In this document: piece by piece, positions 1 through 7,901 of the stretch | Position numbering within the stretch: the first letter of the stretch is position 1 | How the letters are laid out: the number at the start of each line of letters is the position of its first letter | Assembly (NCBI RefSeq): GCF_022829605.1 | Contig: NZ_JAKSYD010000253.1 | Location: 1-64,000, forward strand | Length of the DNA stretch: 64,000 nucleotides | Source: Methylobacterium sp. E-065 | Lineage (GTDB): Bacteria; Pseudomonadota; Alphaproteobacteria; Rhizobiales; Beijerinckiaceae | Direction of reading: 5' to 3' | The notes under the pieces: generated by a model | What the model was told of the DNA's origin: nothing | Database searches by the model: none | Seen by the model: only the letters and a program-made list of their open reading frames with translations | Translations under genes and position numbers: made by a program

Positions 1-311
1 CCCGGGGTCAGCTGGAAGTTGTAGCCGATCTGGGCGCCGCCGGAGAAGCCGTCCTGGCTGTTGTTGCGGAAGGTGGCGACGGTGCCGGGGGTGGCGTAGG
101 GGAAGGGCACGCCGAAGCTGTTGCCGGTGGAGCGGCTGGAAGCGTCGAAGGCGTAGCCGGCGTTGATACCGAAGTAGGCGCCGGTCCAGGTGAACACCGG
201 CACGGGGGTGAACACGGGCGGCGGGGCGGCGCGGCGTGGCAGGTCGGCGGCCGAAGCGGCGCCGGTCAGGAGAGCCGTGGCGGCGCTCGCGAGAAGAAGC
301 TTCTTGATCAT
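1..311 (-). CDS. Outer-membrane beta-barrel protein (Omp25/31-like), partial
   Basis: Read on the minus strand, this opens with ATG at 311 and a GAGGA ribosome site just upstream. The first ~22 residues (MIKKLLLASAATALLTGAAS then AA) are a clear Sec signal peptide, followed by ADLPRRAAPP, a proline-rich linker and TWTGAYFGINAGYAFD. That last segment is the hallmark first strand of the Omp25/31 opacity-type porin family common in Rhizobiales. The gene runs off the left edge, so only about 103 residues are visible. Family role (knowledge): abundant outer-membrane structural barrel. The specific role here is unknown. Confidence 0.85.
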   Translation of the reverse strand, partial: MIKKLLLASAATALLTGAASAADLPRRAAPPPVFTPVPVFTWTGAYFGINAGYAFDASSRSTGNSFGVPFPYATPGTVATFRNNSQDGFSGGAQIGYNFQLTP

Positions 312-592
312 CTGGTCCTCACTGGTCGTCCCGCACCGGCCGAGAGCGGACGGACGCAGGACATGGATCGGGTTGCGTTCCAGCGGTTCCAGGGTTGCTT
401 TGCGCTCTGCGGTGTCGCCGACCGCTCACGCGGCCCCTTATGGCAACCCGCCGTTTTTCCCCGGCACCTTGACCCCACAACGCACTTGAATTGCCAAGGT
501 TCAGTTACGGCTACGCTTTTTCTCGAGCCGGCCGATCGACAAATTGTCGCACCCCCTTTCCAGTTCCGGCCAAGCTCCCGAACCGGCGTATT

Positions 593-1375
593 TCAGGGTG
601 CGAGCGTGATGGCGGAGATCAGGCGTCCGTAATCCGGCTCGCCCCGGTGCGTCGCCCGGCGATAGCTGTAGAAGCGTTCGGCGTCCGCGTAGGTGCAGAG
701 GTTCAGGGCTGCGGCCTCGGCCACCTCGGCCTCGGCGAGCCGGGCCAGGATGAAGCCCGGCAGGTCGAACTGGGCATGATCCGCGCGGGCGCCGGTGCCG
801 AGGAAGCGGTCCATTCCCGGGGCCTCGTTCCGGAAGCGTGCGATGAAATCCGGGCCAACCTCATAGGAGCGCTGGCTGATCGTCGGTCCGAGCACCGCGA
901 CGATCCGATGCCGCCGGGCGCCCAGGGCCTCCATGGCGGTCACCGTCGCTTCGATCACCCCGGTCAGCGCGCCCTTCCAGCCGGCATGGGCAGCCCCGAC
1001 CACCCCCTCTGCGGGATCGGCGAACAGGATCGGGCCACAATCGGCGGTGGCGATGCCGAGCGCCAGCCCCTCCATACGCGTCACCATGGCGTCCGCCCGG
1101 GGCCGTTCGGTCGGCGCGAAGGGCGCCTCGACGGTGACGGCCTCGGCCGAGTGAACTTGGTACAGACTCACGAGCCGGTCGGCCGGCAGCCCGAGCTGCG
1201 CGCACATCCGCGCCCGGTTCTCGATCACGTGCTCCGGCGCGTCCTGAGAGCCGAGACCTCCGTTCAAGGAGGTATAGTTGCCCTCCGATACGCCGCCGCG
1301 GCGGGTGAAGAAGGCATGGCGGATGCCTGCGCACGCGGAGAGTTCCGGCGCTTCGATCAACAGGCCTGCGGTCAC
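593..1375 (-). CDS. pgeF: Peptidoglycan editing factor / YfiH-type purine nucleoside phosphorylase (laccase domain)
   Basis: The 260-residue product matches the PgeF/YfiH (Cu-oxidase_4) family over its whole length. The metal/catalytic residues are visible: His75 in QVHSAE, Cys113 in ATADCGPILFAD and His130 in GAAHAGWKG. Known activities of the family are purine nucleoside phosphorolysis and adenosine deamination, and removal of mis-incorporated amino acids from muropeptide precursors. A longer reading frame reaches 1441, but GTG at 1375 is preferred because a GGAGG site lies about 7 bases ahead of it and homology begins there. It lies downstream of the lgt-methyltransferase pair, a common alphaproteobacterial order, separated by about 370 bases. 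Confidence 0.9.
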   Translation of the reverse strand: MTAGLLIEAPELSACAGIRHAFFTRRGGVSEGNYTSLNGGLGSQDAPEHVIENRARMCAQLGLPADRLVSLYQVHSAEAVTVEAPFAPTERPRADAMVTRMEGLALGIATADCGPILFADPAEGVVGAAHAGWKGALTGVIEATVTAMEALGARRHRIVAVLGPTISQRSYEVGPDFIARFRNEAPGMDRFLGTGARADHAQFDLPGFILARLAEAEVAEAAALNLCTYADAERFYSYRRATHRGEPDYGRLISAITLAP

Positions 1376-1494
1376 GGTCGATCCTCCATGAGTCCGGACG
1401 AGCGTCCGGACCGGCTCCGGGGTGGCGCTCCGATAGCGCACGGGCGGCCCCTTGACGATGTCGCTCAGACGTCAGATTCTTGCTGCAATGCAAT

Positions 1495-1516
1495 ATGAGG
1501 CCGGCACCGGCCTCAT
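1495..1516. repeat. 22-bp perfect palindrome ahead of a small ORF
   Basis: ATGAGGCCGG, a two-base centre CA, then CCGGCCTCAT form a perfect 10+10 inverted repeat. It ends 16 bases before the ATG of the small ORF at 1533, with an AGAAGG site between. With a two-base centre it fits a dimeric protein-binding site better than an RNA hairpin, though a slightly opened hairpin could act as a terminator for the minus-strand methyltransferase gene. No regulator is identifiable. Confidence 0.4.
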
Positions 1517-1532
1517 GCTGAGAAGGATCGCA

Positions 1533-1730
1533 ATGACGCACGGGATCGAGTCCGAAGCCCTGAAGGACACGTCCAAGCCGGTGGCCGAAGCGCCCCGCAG
1601 CCCGAACCCGCCCGCGCATTCCGTCACGCGCGAGCCTGCCGCTTTCGACCCGAACGATCCGAACCCGCCGGCTCCGCCGAGCCCGCGGCCGGCAAACCAG
1701 ACCGATTCCGGTTTCGGTTCGTTCGGCTGA
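1533..1730 (+). CDS. Small proline-rich hypothetical protein
   Basis: A 65-residue ORF begins MTHGIESEALKD and ends TDSGFGSFG, with many Pro, Asn and Asp residues (for example FDPNDPNPPAPP) and no membrane segment. ATG at 1533 has AGAAGG about 8 bases upstream, better than in-frame starts further 5'. It lies on the opposite strand between the methyltransferase and pgeF. Composition suggests an unstructured protein. It could also be non-coding, and no family is recognised. Confidence 0.45.
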   Translation: MTHGIESEALKDTSKPVAEAPRSPNPPAHSVTREPAAFDPNDPNPPAPPSPRPANQTDSGFGSFG

Positions 1731-1742
1731 ACGCCTCCGACG

Positions 1743-2813
1743 TCACGGATCCGGAAAACCCGGGAGCGGCCCCAGATCCGGGCCGCTCACCGCCAGAACC
1801 TTGAACAGGCTGCCCATCCCGGTCCGTCCGGGATCCGTCAGCCGCGCGACCGCCGCGTCGATCTGCGCGGCCTGGCTTGCCGTGGCGCGGGCCTTGAGCC
1901 GCTCCGCGCGTTGACGCAGGCCGAGGCTCAGCAGGAACTCGCCCTGATCGACCGGTCCATGGGCCCGGGCGCCGGCACTTACGGCCGCTTTGGACAGGGC
2001 GGCGAAATCGACATGGTGCGTCAGATCGGCCTCGCCGGGCGCCGCCAACGGATCGGTAAAGCCGTGTCGGGTCATCGCCTGGAGCGTGTCGCCGAAGCCG
2101 GGGCGGACATGGCCGTAATCGAGCATCAGCAACGCGCCGCCCGCCGTGCGAAACCGCTGCGCCAGCGCGCGGATGACGGCGAGGCCCGCGCTCGGCACGC
2201 TGAGCAGCGCGCCCTCCGGCCCATCGGCGTCGAGGCCCGGAGTTGGCTCCGGCGCGAGCCCGAAGGTGAAGCCGCCCTGCACGTCGAGGCCGACCTGACG
2301 CGCGTGCCATCCCGCTGGCCCCCGCACGAACTGGAGGACCGGCAGGCAGTCGAAGAACTCGTTGGCCAGGATGATCGCGGGTCCTACAGGGAGGGACTCG
2401 AGGCCGTCGTGCCAATGCGCGCCCGTGCCGGCGAGGGTTCGTTCCTGCACCGCCCGCAGCACCGGGCTGGTCTCGACGAGGTGGGGCGCGACGCGCAAGC
2501 CCGGCGCGGCGGCCCGGAGCGTGCGTAGGGCATCCGCCATCAGCGTGCCGCGGCCGGGGCCGAGTTCGATCAGAGCCAGGGGATCCGGCCGACCCATCAA
2601 TCCGTGCACGTAGGCGGTCCAGGCCCCGATCAACTCGCCGAACATCTGGCTGATCTCGGGCGCCGTCGTGAAGTCGCCCTGCGCACCCAGGGGATCGCGG
2701 GTGCGGTAATAGCCATGGACCGGGTGGCCCAGGCAGAGCGCCATGTAGCGGTCGATGCCGATCGGACCGTTCTGGCGGATCAGCGCTGCGATCTCCGCCG
2801 CCAGCGGCGTCAC
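1743..2813 (-). CDS. SAM-dependent methyltransferase, MidA/NDUFAF7 family
   Basis: The 356-residue product carries the family opening (GDFTTAPEISQMFGE, residues 47-61) and a SAM-binding motif LIELGPGRGTL near residues 81-91. NDUFAF7/MidA proteins are arginine methyltransferases; the mitochondrial member methylates the NDUFS2 subunit of complex I, and the bacterial role is less clear. The length is typical. Its ATG overlaps the lgt stop by 4 bases (ATGA), so the two are co-transcribed and translationally coupled. Confidence 0.88.
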   Translation of the reverse strand: MTPLAAEIAALIRQNGPIGIDRYMALCLGHPVHGYYRTRDPLGAQGDFTTAPEISQMFGELIGAWTAYVHGLMGRPDPLALIELGPGRGTLMADALRTLRAAAPGLRVAPHLVETSPVLRAVQERTLAGTGAHWHDGLESLPVGPAIILANEFFDCLPVLQFVRGPAGWHARQVGLDVQGGFTFGLAPEPTPGLDADGPEGALLSVPSAGLAVIRALAQRFRTAGGALLMLDYGHVRPGFGDTLQAMTRHGFTDPLAAPGEADLTHHVDFAALSKAAVSAGARAHGPVDQGEFLLSLGLRQRAERLKARATASQAAQIDAAVARLTDPGRTGMGSLFKVLAVSGPDLGPLPGFPDP

Positions 2814-3721
2814 GCCCCGACGGGCGCCTTGCGCGCCTCCTCGGCGACCGGCGCCTCGACCGGGTGACGCGGGCGCGTCCGGCCGGTTGCCGCCAGCACG
2901 ATGTAGGTGAGGCCGACGATCATCATCGGCACGCAGAGCAGCATGCCCATGGTCACGCCGCCCCCCATGGGCCCGAGATGGTCACCGAACAGGAAGCCGA
3001 GCTGCCGGTCCGGCTCGCGGAAGAATTCGCAGACCGTCCGGGCCAGGGCGTAGCCCAGGACGAAGATGCCGCCGAGCAGCCCGGGCTTGCGAAAGCCGAA
3101 CCGGCGGACGCTGATCGCCATCACGATGAACAGCAGCAGGCCCTCGGTGGCCGCCTCGTAGAGCTGGCTCGGATGGCGCGGGAGCGGCCCGCCGCTTGGA
3201 AACACGATTGCGTAGGGGAAGTCGGGCGCGACGCGGCCCCAGAGCTCGCCGTTCACGAAATTGGCAATGCGGCCGAAGAACAGGCCGATCGGGACGACCA
3301 CGGCGCCGATATCGAGCAGCGTGTAGCCGTTCAGACCCTTGGATCGGGCGAACAGCAGGAAGGCAAGGATTGCCCCGATGAACCCGCCGTGAAACGACAT
3401 GCCGCCATTGCGGATCGCCAGGATCTCCCACGGATCGGCGATGTACATCGGCAGGTTGTAGAACAGGACGTAGCCGATCCGCCCGCCCAGCACGACGCCG
3501 AGCGCCACCCAGACGACGAGATCGTCGATATCTACCACCTGCGGGCGTTTCACCACGCCCCAGAGACTGTCCACCATGACGAGGCGGCGTGCGTAATACC
3601 AGCCGCCGATCAAGCCGGCGATGTAGGCGAGCGCGTACCATTTGATTGTGATCGGCCCGATCGCGAGCGCCACCGGATCGATGGCCGGAAAGGGCAGGGC
3701 GAGGAACGGCATCGGTCTCAC
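2810..3721 (-). CDS. lgt: Prolipoprotein diacylglyceryl transferase
   Basis: Lgt transfers diacylglycerol from phosphatidylglycerol to the lipobox cysteine of prolipoproteins in the inner membrane. The ~300-residue protein has about seven hydrophobic segments and the Lgt signature GRIANFVNGELWGR (about residues 150-163), plus the conserved SFHGGFIGA segment with its His near 111. The start may be ATG at 3721 or the in-frame ATG three codons later. It is the first gene of a pair with the downstream methyltransferase. Confidence 0.95.
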   Translation of the reverse strand: MRPMPFLALPFPAIDPVALAIGPITIKWYALAYIAGLIGGWYYARRLVMVDSLWGVVKRPQVVDIDDLVVWVALGVVLGGRIGYVLFYNLPMYIADPWEILAIRNGGMSFHGGFIGAILAFLLFARSKGLNGYTLLDIGAVVVPIGLFFGRIANFVNGELWGRVAPDFPYAIVFPSGGPLPRHPSQLYEAATEGLLLFIVMAISVRRFGFRKPGLLGGIFVLGYALARTVCEFFREPDRQLGFLFGDHLGPMGGGVTMGMLLCVPMMIVGLTYIVLAATGRTRPRHPVEAPVAEEARKAPVGA

Positions 3722-3795
3722 CTCCGGGGCGGCCGGATTGGACGCCGGAGGGGCGGCGCGTCAAGCCCACATGAAGCTTTGCCGGAGGCGAGGCA

Positions 3796-4692
3796 TCAGG
3801 CCGGCAAGAACAGGAAGCCGTGTCCGTCCGGTCCGGCGCAATAGATTGCTGCGCCGTCCGCGGAAGCCCGTGGCGACAGTCCGGCCTCGCCCAGGCGTCG
3901 CACGAGGCCTTTCGGGTCGGCCGTCGAGAAAACGGTGTGGGTCGCGGCGCGGTCGGCGGGGCCGTACAAGTTCTGCCGCTGCGTGGCTGGCGCGCGGTAA
4001 TGCAGCAGCTCCACGTGCGGCGCCGGTTCCGGCGGCTCCAGCGCAATCACGTCGACCTTCGGATCGTCCACGCCGTCGAGGCGCGCCTGCTCCGGGCCCT
4101 GGTTCAGCCCGCGCTGCGCTACCGTGAGGCCCAGCGGTCCGGTCAGAAAGGCGAGGGCGGCGTCGAGGTCGGTGATGGTGATCGCCGAATGGTCGATGCC
4201 GAGGAACAGGCCAGGCGCGTCCCGCCAGCGCGCGGCCGGCGGCCCGTCCGGGAACTCAATCAGCTCCAGCGGATGCCCGTCTGGGTCTCGGAACTTGTAG
4301 GCGGCCACGCCCCCCGAGGAGGCTGGCAGGCGCTGAGCGCCGTCGCGGCTGATCGGCGTTGGGCCGACCTGGGCGAGCTGTGCCATCGCGGCATCCATGT
4401 TGCGGACGGGGATCGCGAAGTGCTGGAAGAACGGGTCGGTCGCCGCGGCATCGGCCGGGTAGGGCGCGCCGGGCGGATCGACCGTGAGGAAGGTCACGCT
4501 CTGCGCCCCGAGCCGCATGCGCAGCTGCGTCGGCCGGCGATCTGAGAGACCCATCGCTTCCGCCTGGGCGACCGGCACAGGCTCCGGCGGGGCGACCCGC
4601 GCGAATCCGAGCGCGTCCCGATAGAACGCCTCCGTGGCCGCAAGGTCCGCGACGGTACGGCCGAATCCGACGATCGCGCGCACGCCGGTCAC
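3796..4692 (-). CDS. Two-domain VOC (glyoxalase/dioxygenase fold) protein
   Basis: The 298-residue protein contains two vicinal-oxygen-chelate modules. The first runs from about residue 5 (IVGFGRTVADLAATEAFYRD) to LELIEF; the second starts at GIDHSAITITDLDAALAFL. Candidate metal ligands are the His in FFQHFAI and Glu in LELIEF, then the His in GIDHSA and Glu in HVELLHY. The GTG start overlaps the SMP-30 stop codon (GTGA), indicating coupling; a longer frame upstream only reads through that gene. Likely a lyase, isomerase or extradiol-type dioxygenase; the substrate is not evident. Confidence 0.8.
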   Translation of the reverse strand: MTGVRAIVGFGRTVADLAATEAFYRDALGFARVAPPEPVPVAQAEAMGLSDRRPTQLRMRLGAQSVTFLTVDPPGAPYPADAAATDPFFQHFAIPVRNMDAAMAQLAQVGPTPISRDGAQRLPASSGGVAAYKFRDPDGHPLELIEFPDGPPAARWRDAPGLFLGIDHSAITITDLDAALAFLTGPLGLTVAQRGLNQGPEQARLDGVDDPKVDVIALEPPEPAPHVELLHYRAPATQRQNLYGPADRAATHTVFSTADPKGLVRRLGEAGLSPRASADGAAIYCAGPDGHGFLFLPA

Positions 4693-5591
4693 AGAAGCGA
4701 TGCTCCGCGGACATTGACGTAGATCGCGTAGAGCGCTTGCGAGGCGCATAGGAACAGCCGGCTGTTGTTGCGGCCGCCGAAGGCGAGATTGGCCACCGTC
4801 GAGGGAACCAGGATCTTGCCGACCAGCGCGCCGCCGGGATCGATGCAATGGACCCCGTCACCGGCGCTCGACCAGATATTGCCGTGCTCGTCGCAGCGGA
4901 TCCCGTCAGCATTGCCTGGCGCGATCTTGAAGAGCACGTCGCCCCCGCACAAGCCGCCATCGTCATCCACGTCGAAGGCGCGCACGTGCTGCACCGGGTC
5001 GGGCGCGAATTGCAGCCCCGTCTCCACGATGTAGAGCTGGCGCTCGTCGGGGGAGAAACACAGACCGTTCGGCCCCTGGAAATCATCCGCCGCCACCCGC
5101 AGCGAGCCGTCCCGCGGGTCGAACCGATAGAGTGCGGCAGGCAGCTCGGATTCCTGCTTGCCGCCCTCGTAGTCGGTCTGGATGCCGTAGGGCGGATCGG
5201 AGAACCAGATCGTCCCGTCCGACTTGCAGACGATGTCGTTGGGCGAGTTCAGGCGCCGCCCCTGGTAGCGCTCGACAAGGCCGGTGATGCTGCCGTCGAG
5301 CTCGGTCCGATGGATGCGCCGGCCGCGATGCGAGCAGGACAACAGTCGGCCCTGCCGGTCGCGGGCATGGCCGTTCTCGAAGTCGCCGGCCTCGCGGTAG
5401 ACGCTGAGGCCCGCCGAGGCGGCCCAACGCATCACCCGGTTGTTGGGCAGATCGGAGAAGAGCAATTCGTCCCGGTCGCCGAAGAAGACCGGCCCCTCGG
5501 TCCAGCGTAAACCGTCGGCGAGTTTCTCCAGGGGCGCATTGGGCAGAACGTAGGCCTTGAAGCGTGGCTGCGTGAACTCGAACCCGTCCAT
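4689..5591 (-). CDS. SMP-30/gluconolactonase/LRE family protein
   Basis: The 300-residue beta-propeller has the family blocks LRWTEGPVFF (Glu32 as expected calcium ligand), RLNSPNDIVCKSDGTIWFSD and GPNGLCFSPDERQLYIVET. Members hydrolyse sugar or other lactones, using a divalent metal held by Glu, Asn, Asn and Asp. Its gene is the middle one of a cupin - SMP-30 - VOC operon with a 9-base gap upstream and a 4-base overlap downstream. The three probably act on one small molecule, perhaps a lactone intermediate; this is inference. Confidence 0.85.
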   Translation of the reverse strand: MDGFEFTQPRFKAYVLPNAPLEKLADGLRWTEGPVFFGDRDELLFSDLPNNRVMRWAASAGLSVYREAGDFENGHARDRQGRLLSCSHRGRRIHRTELDGSITGLVERYQGRRLNSPNDIVCKSDGTIWFSDPPYGIQTDYEGGKQESELPAALYRFDPRDGSLRVAADDFQGPNGLCFSPDERQLYIVETGLQFAPDPVQHVRAFDVDDDGGLCGGDVLFKIAPGNADGIRCDEHGNIWSSAGDGVHCIDPGGALVGKILVPSTVANLAFGGRNNSRLFLCASQALYAIYVNVRGASLL

Positions 5592-5600
5592 GGCGCGGCC

Positions 5601-6050
5601 CTACTTGAAGCGACCCGGTTGATTCACCGTCGGCTCGACCTGAAGGCCGGTTACGATCATCGTGCAGGGTTCGTCGCCGACCGTGCCGGACAGGTGACCC
5701 TTCCGGCCATCGCGCGCCTTCGTGTTCTGATCCTCGCCCATCATCAGCTCGCCCGGGCCCATCTCGACCCGGTGGCCATCCATGGTCTCCACGAACCAGC
5801 GGCCGGAGAGGATCGCGATCCATTGCGGGCGCGGGTTCTCATGCCATTCACCGACCCAGCCCACCGGCAGGACCGTGAAGGTAACGACGGAGGGGGCGGG
5901 ATCCATCTTGTCGTTCCACTGCGGCGCGGTTTCGGGGTTGATGCCCTCGAACTTGAACCGTTCGAGGTGGAACAGCTCCTGGCGGCTCACCCCTTCCGCG
6001 TCGGTGTAGACGTGCCAATAGGGCATCTTCGGAGGGGTCGGCTCGCTCAT
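5601..6050 (-). CDS. Cupin-fold protein
   Basis: The 149-residue protein begins MSEPTPPKMPYWHVYTD. The start is set by an AGGAG site 5 bases before ATG 6050. A cupin core is seen around GWVGEWHENPRPQWIAILSG and VEMGPGELMMGEDQN. The first cupin motif keeps one His but lacks the usual HxH pair, so metal binding is uncertain. First gene of the operon with the lactonase and VOC protein. Confidence 0.75.
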   Translation of the reverse strand: MSEPTPPKMPYWHVYTDAEGVSRQELFHLERFKFEGINPETAPQWNDKMDPAPSVVTFTVLPVGWVGEWHENPRPQWIAILSGRWFVETMDGHRVEMGPGELMMGEDQNTKARDGRKGHLSGTVGDEPCTMIVTGLQVEPTVNQPGRFK

Positions 6051-6144
6051 CGTCGCTCCTGCGGCGGCGGGACAATCGTCCTCGCTCAACGAGCGGATTC
6101 GGCGATGGTTCGCGTTAGGGCGTTCGGTGCCGCCTCGGGGGCGC

Positions 6145-7632
6145 TTACATCTGTTCGGGGATCCGATCCGTCTGCGCGAGGTTCGAGAACCGGGTAATGT
6201 TGGCGTCGAACTGCAATTCCACCGTACCGGTCGGGCCGTGACGCTGCTTGCCGAGGATCACCTCGGCCTTGCCGTGGACGCGCTGCATCTCTGCTTCCCA
6301 GGCGAAGAACTCCTCCGTGCCTTCGCGGGGCTTCTTGTTGCCGACGTAATATTCCTCGCGGAACACGAACATCACCACGTCGGCGTCCTGCTCGATCGAG
6401 CCCGATTCACGCAGGTCCGAGAGCTGGGGACGCTTGTCGTCGCGGTTCTCGACCTGACGGGAGAGCTGCGACAGGCCGATCACCGGCACCGCCAGCTCCT
6501 TGGCCAGCGCCTTCATGCCGGTGGTGATCTCGGTCATCTCCTGCACGCGGTTGTCGCTGCGCTTGCCGGAGCCCGAGAGCAGCTGCAGATAATCCACGAT
6601 CAGCAGGTCGAGGCCCTTCTGCCGCTTCAGGCGCCGGGCGCGCGCGGAAAGCTGGGCGATCGAGATGCCGCCGCTCTGGTCGATGTAGAACGGGATCGTC
6701 TGCATGTCCCGGGCGGCATCGGTGATCTTGTAGAAGTCCTCGGGCCGGATGTCGCCGCGGCGGATCTTGTAGGAAGGCACGCCCGATTGCTCGGCGATGA
6801 TACGGGTCGCCAGCTGCTCAGCCGACATTTCGAGCGAGAAGAAGCCCACGATGCCGCCGTTCACGGTCTTGGTCGTGCCGTCCGGCTGCTTCTCGCCACG
6901 ATAGGCCTTGGCGATGTTGAAGGCGATGTTGGTCACCAGCGAGGTCTTGCCCATCGCCGGACGGCCCGCCAGGATGATCAGATCGGACGGCTGCAGGCCG
7001 CCCATCTTGGCGTCGAGGTCGGACAGGCCCGTGGCGATGCCCGAGAGCTTGCCGTCGCGCTGATAGGCTTTGGCGGCCATGTCGACCGCGGCGGTCAGCG
7101 CGTCCGAGAATTTCTGGAAGCCGCCGTCGTAGCGTCCGGCCTCAGCGAGTTCGTAGAGCCGCCGCTCGGTCTCCTCGATCTGCTCCCGCGGCGCCTGCTC
7201 GACCGGGGCCTCGTAGGCGCCGTTGACCAGATCCTCGCCGATCGTGATCAGGCGCCGGCGGATCGCGAGATCGTAGATCGCGCGGCCGTAATCGCCCGCG
7301 TTGATCACCGTGGTGGCGTCGGCGGCGAGCCGGGCGAGGTATTGCATCACCGTCTGGCCGCCGAAATCGGCGTCGCCCAGATAGGTCTTCATGGTGATGG
7401 GCGTGGCGAGCTTGCCGGCCCGAATCAGCGAGGCCGCCACCGTGTAGATCTGCTGGTGGGCATCCTCCATGAAATGCTCAGGCAGCAGGAAGTCCGACAC
7501 CCGATAATAGGCGTCGTTGTTCACCAGGATCGCGCCCAGCAGCGCCTGCTCCGCATCGATGTTGTGCGGGGCGACGCGGTACTCGGCCTGGACCGTTTCG
7601 AGCTTGGCCGTGAGCGCATTGGGCAGGGCCAT
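6145..7632 (-). CDS. dnaB: Replicative DNA helicase DnaB
   Basis: The 495-residue hexameric helicase unwinds DNA ahead of the replisome. The N-terminal domain starts with NIDAEQALLGAILVNN; the RecA-like domain has Walker A GRPAMGKTSLV near residues 223-233, the Walker B stretch DLLIVDYLQLLSG and the arginine-rich LRESGSIEQDADVVMF motif. The start at MALPNALTAK is preferred over an ATG 16 codons upstream because family homology does not cover the extension. No rplI/rpsR neighbours are seen upstream. Confidence 0.97.
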   Translation of the reverse strand: MALPNALTAKLETVQAEYRVAPHNIDAEQALLGAILVNNDAYYRVSDFLLPEHFMEDAHQQIYTVAASLIRAGKLATPITMKTYLGDADFGGQTVMQYLARLAADATTVINAGDYGRAIYDLAIRRRLITIGEDLVNGAYEAPVEQAPREQIEETERRLYELAEAGRYDGGFQKFSDALTAAVDMAAKAYQRDGKLSGIATGLSDLDAKMGGLQPSDLIILAGRPAMGKTSLVTNIAFNIAKAYRGEKQPDGTTKTVNGGIVGFFSLEMSAEQLATRIIAEQSGVPSYKIRRGDIRPEDFYKITDAARDMQTIPFYIDQSGGISIAQLSARARRLKRQKGLDLLIVDYLQLLSGSGKRSDNRVQEMTEITTGMKALAKELAVPVIGLSQLSRQVENRDDKRPQLSDLRESGSIEQDADVVMFVFREEYYVGNKKPREGTEEFFAWEAEMQRVHGKAEVILGKQRHGPTGTVELQFDANITRFSNLAQTDRIPEQM

Positions 7633-7758
7633 CGGCGGACGACTCCGTATCAAGCGCCGCGGCGGGCGCACCAGGATCACACCGCACGACCTTGGCCACG
7701 GTATGGTTACCGAAGCTTAGCCGACGGCCGCTTCTCCCGGGCCGAGGCACGGAAAAGC

Positions 7759-7793
7759 GGACGCCCGCCGACTCGCATGAGTGGCGGGCGTCC
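7759..7793. other. Long interrupted hairpin upstream of dnaB
   Basis: GGACGCCCGCC (7759-7769) pairs with GGCGGGCGTCC (7783-7793), and inside it ACTC pairs with GAGT around GCAT. This gives a 15-bp stem with one bulged G. It lies between the end of paoC and the start of dnaB, about 130 bases ahead of the dnaB start, with no T-run. It could be a structured leader for dnaB, a second terminator for the pao operon, or a protein site. Confidence 0.5.
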
Positions 7794-7865
7794 ATGCTGG
7801 AACAAAACTGGAACATGTCAAGTCTCGGAGACGATCATCCCCATTGTCCACCGCTATACAGCCCA

Positions 7866-7889
7866 CGGGACCACTACCCTGTGGTCCCG
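7866..7889 (-). terminator. Hairpin immediately after paoC, probable terminator
   Basis: CGGGACCAC, a six-base loop, then GTGGTCCCG form a perfect 9-bp stem 13 bases beyond the paoC stop on the minus strand. There is no U-tract, so it may be a weak or Rho-assisted terminator or a 3'-end stabiliser. Confidence 0.5.
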
Positions 7890-7901
7890 CAGTAAAGCGC
7901 C

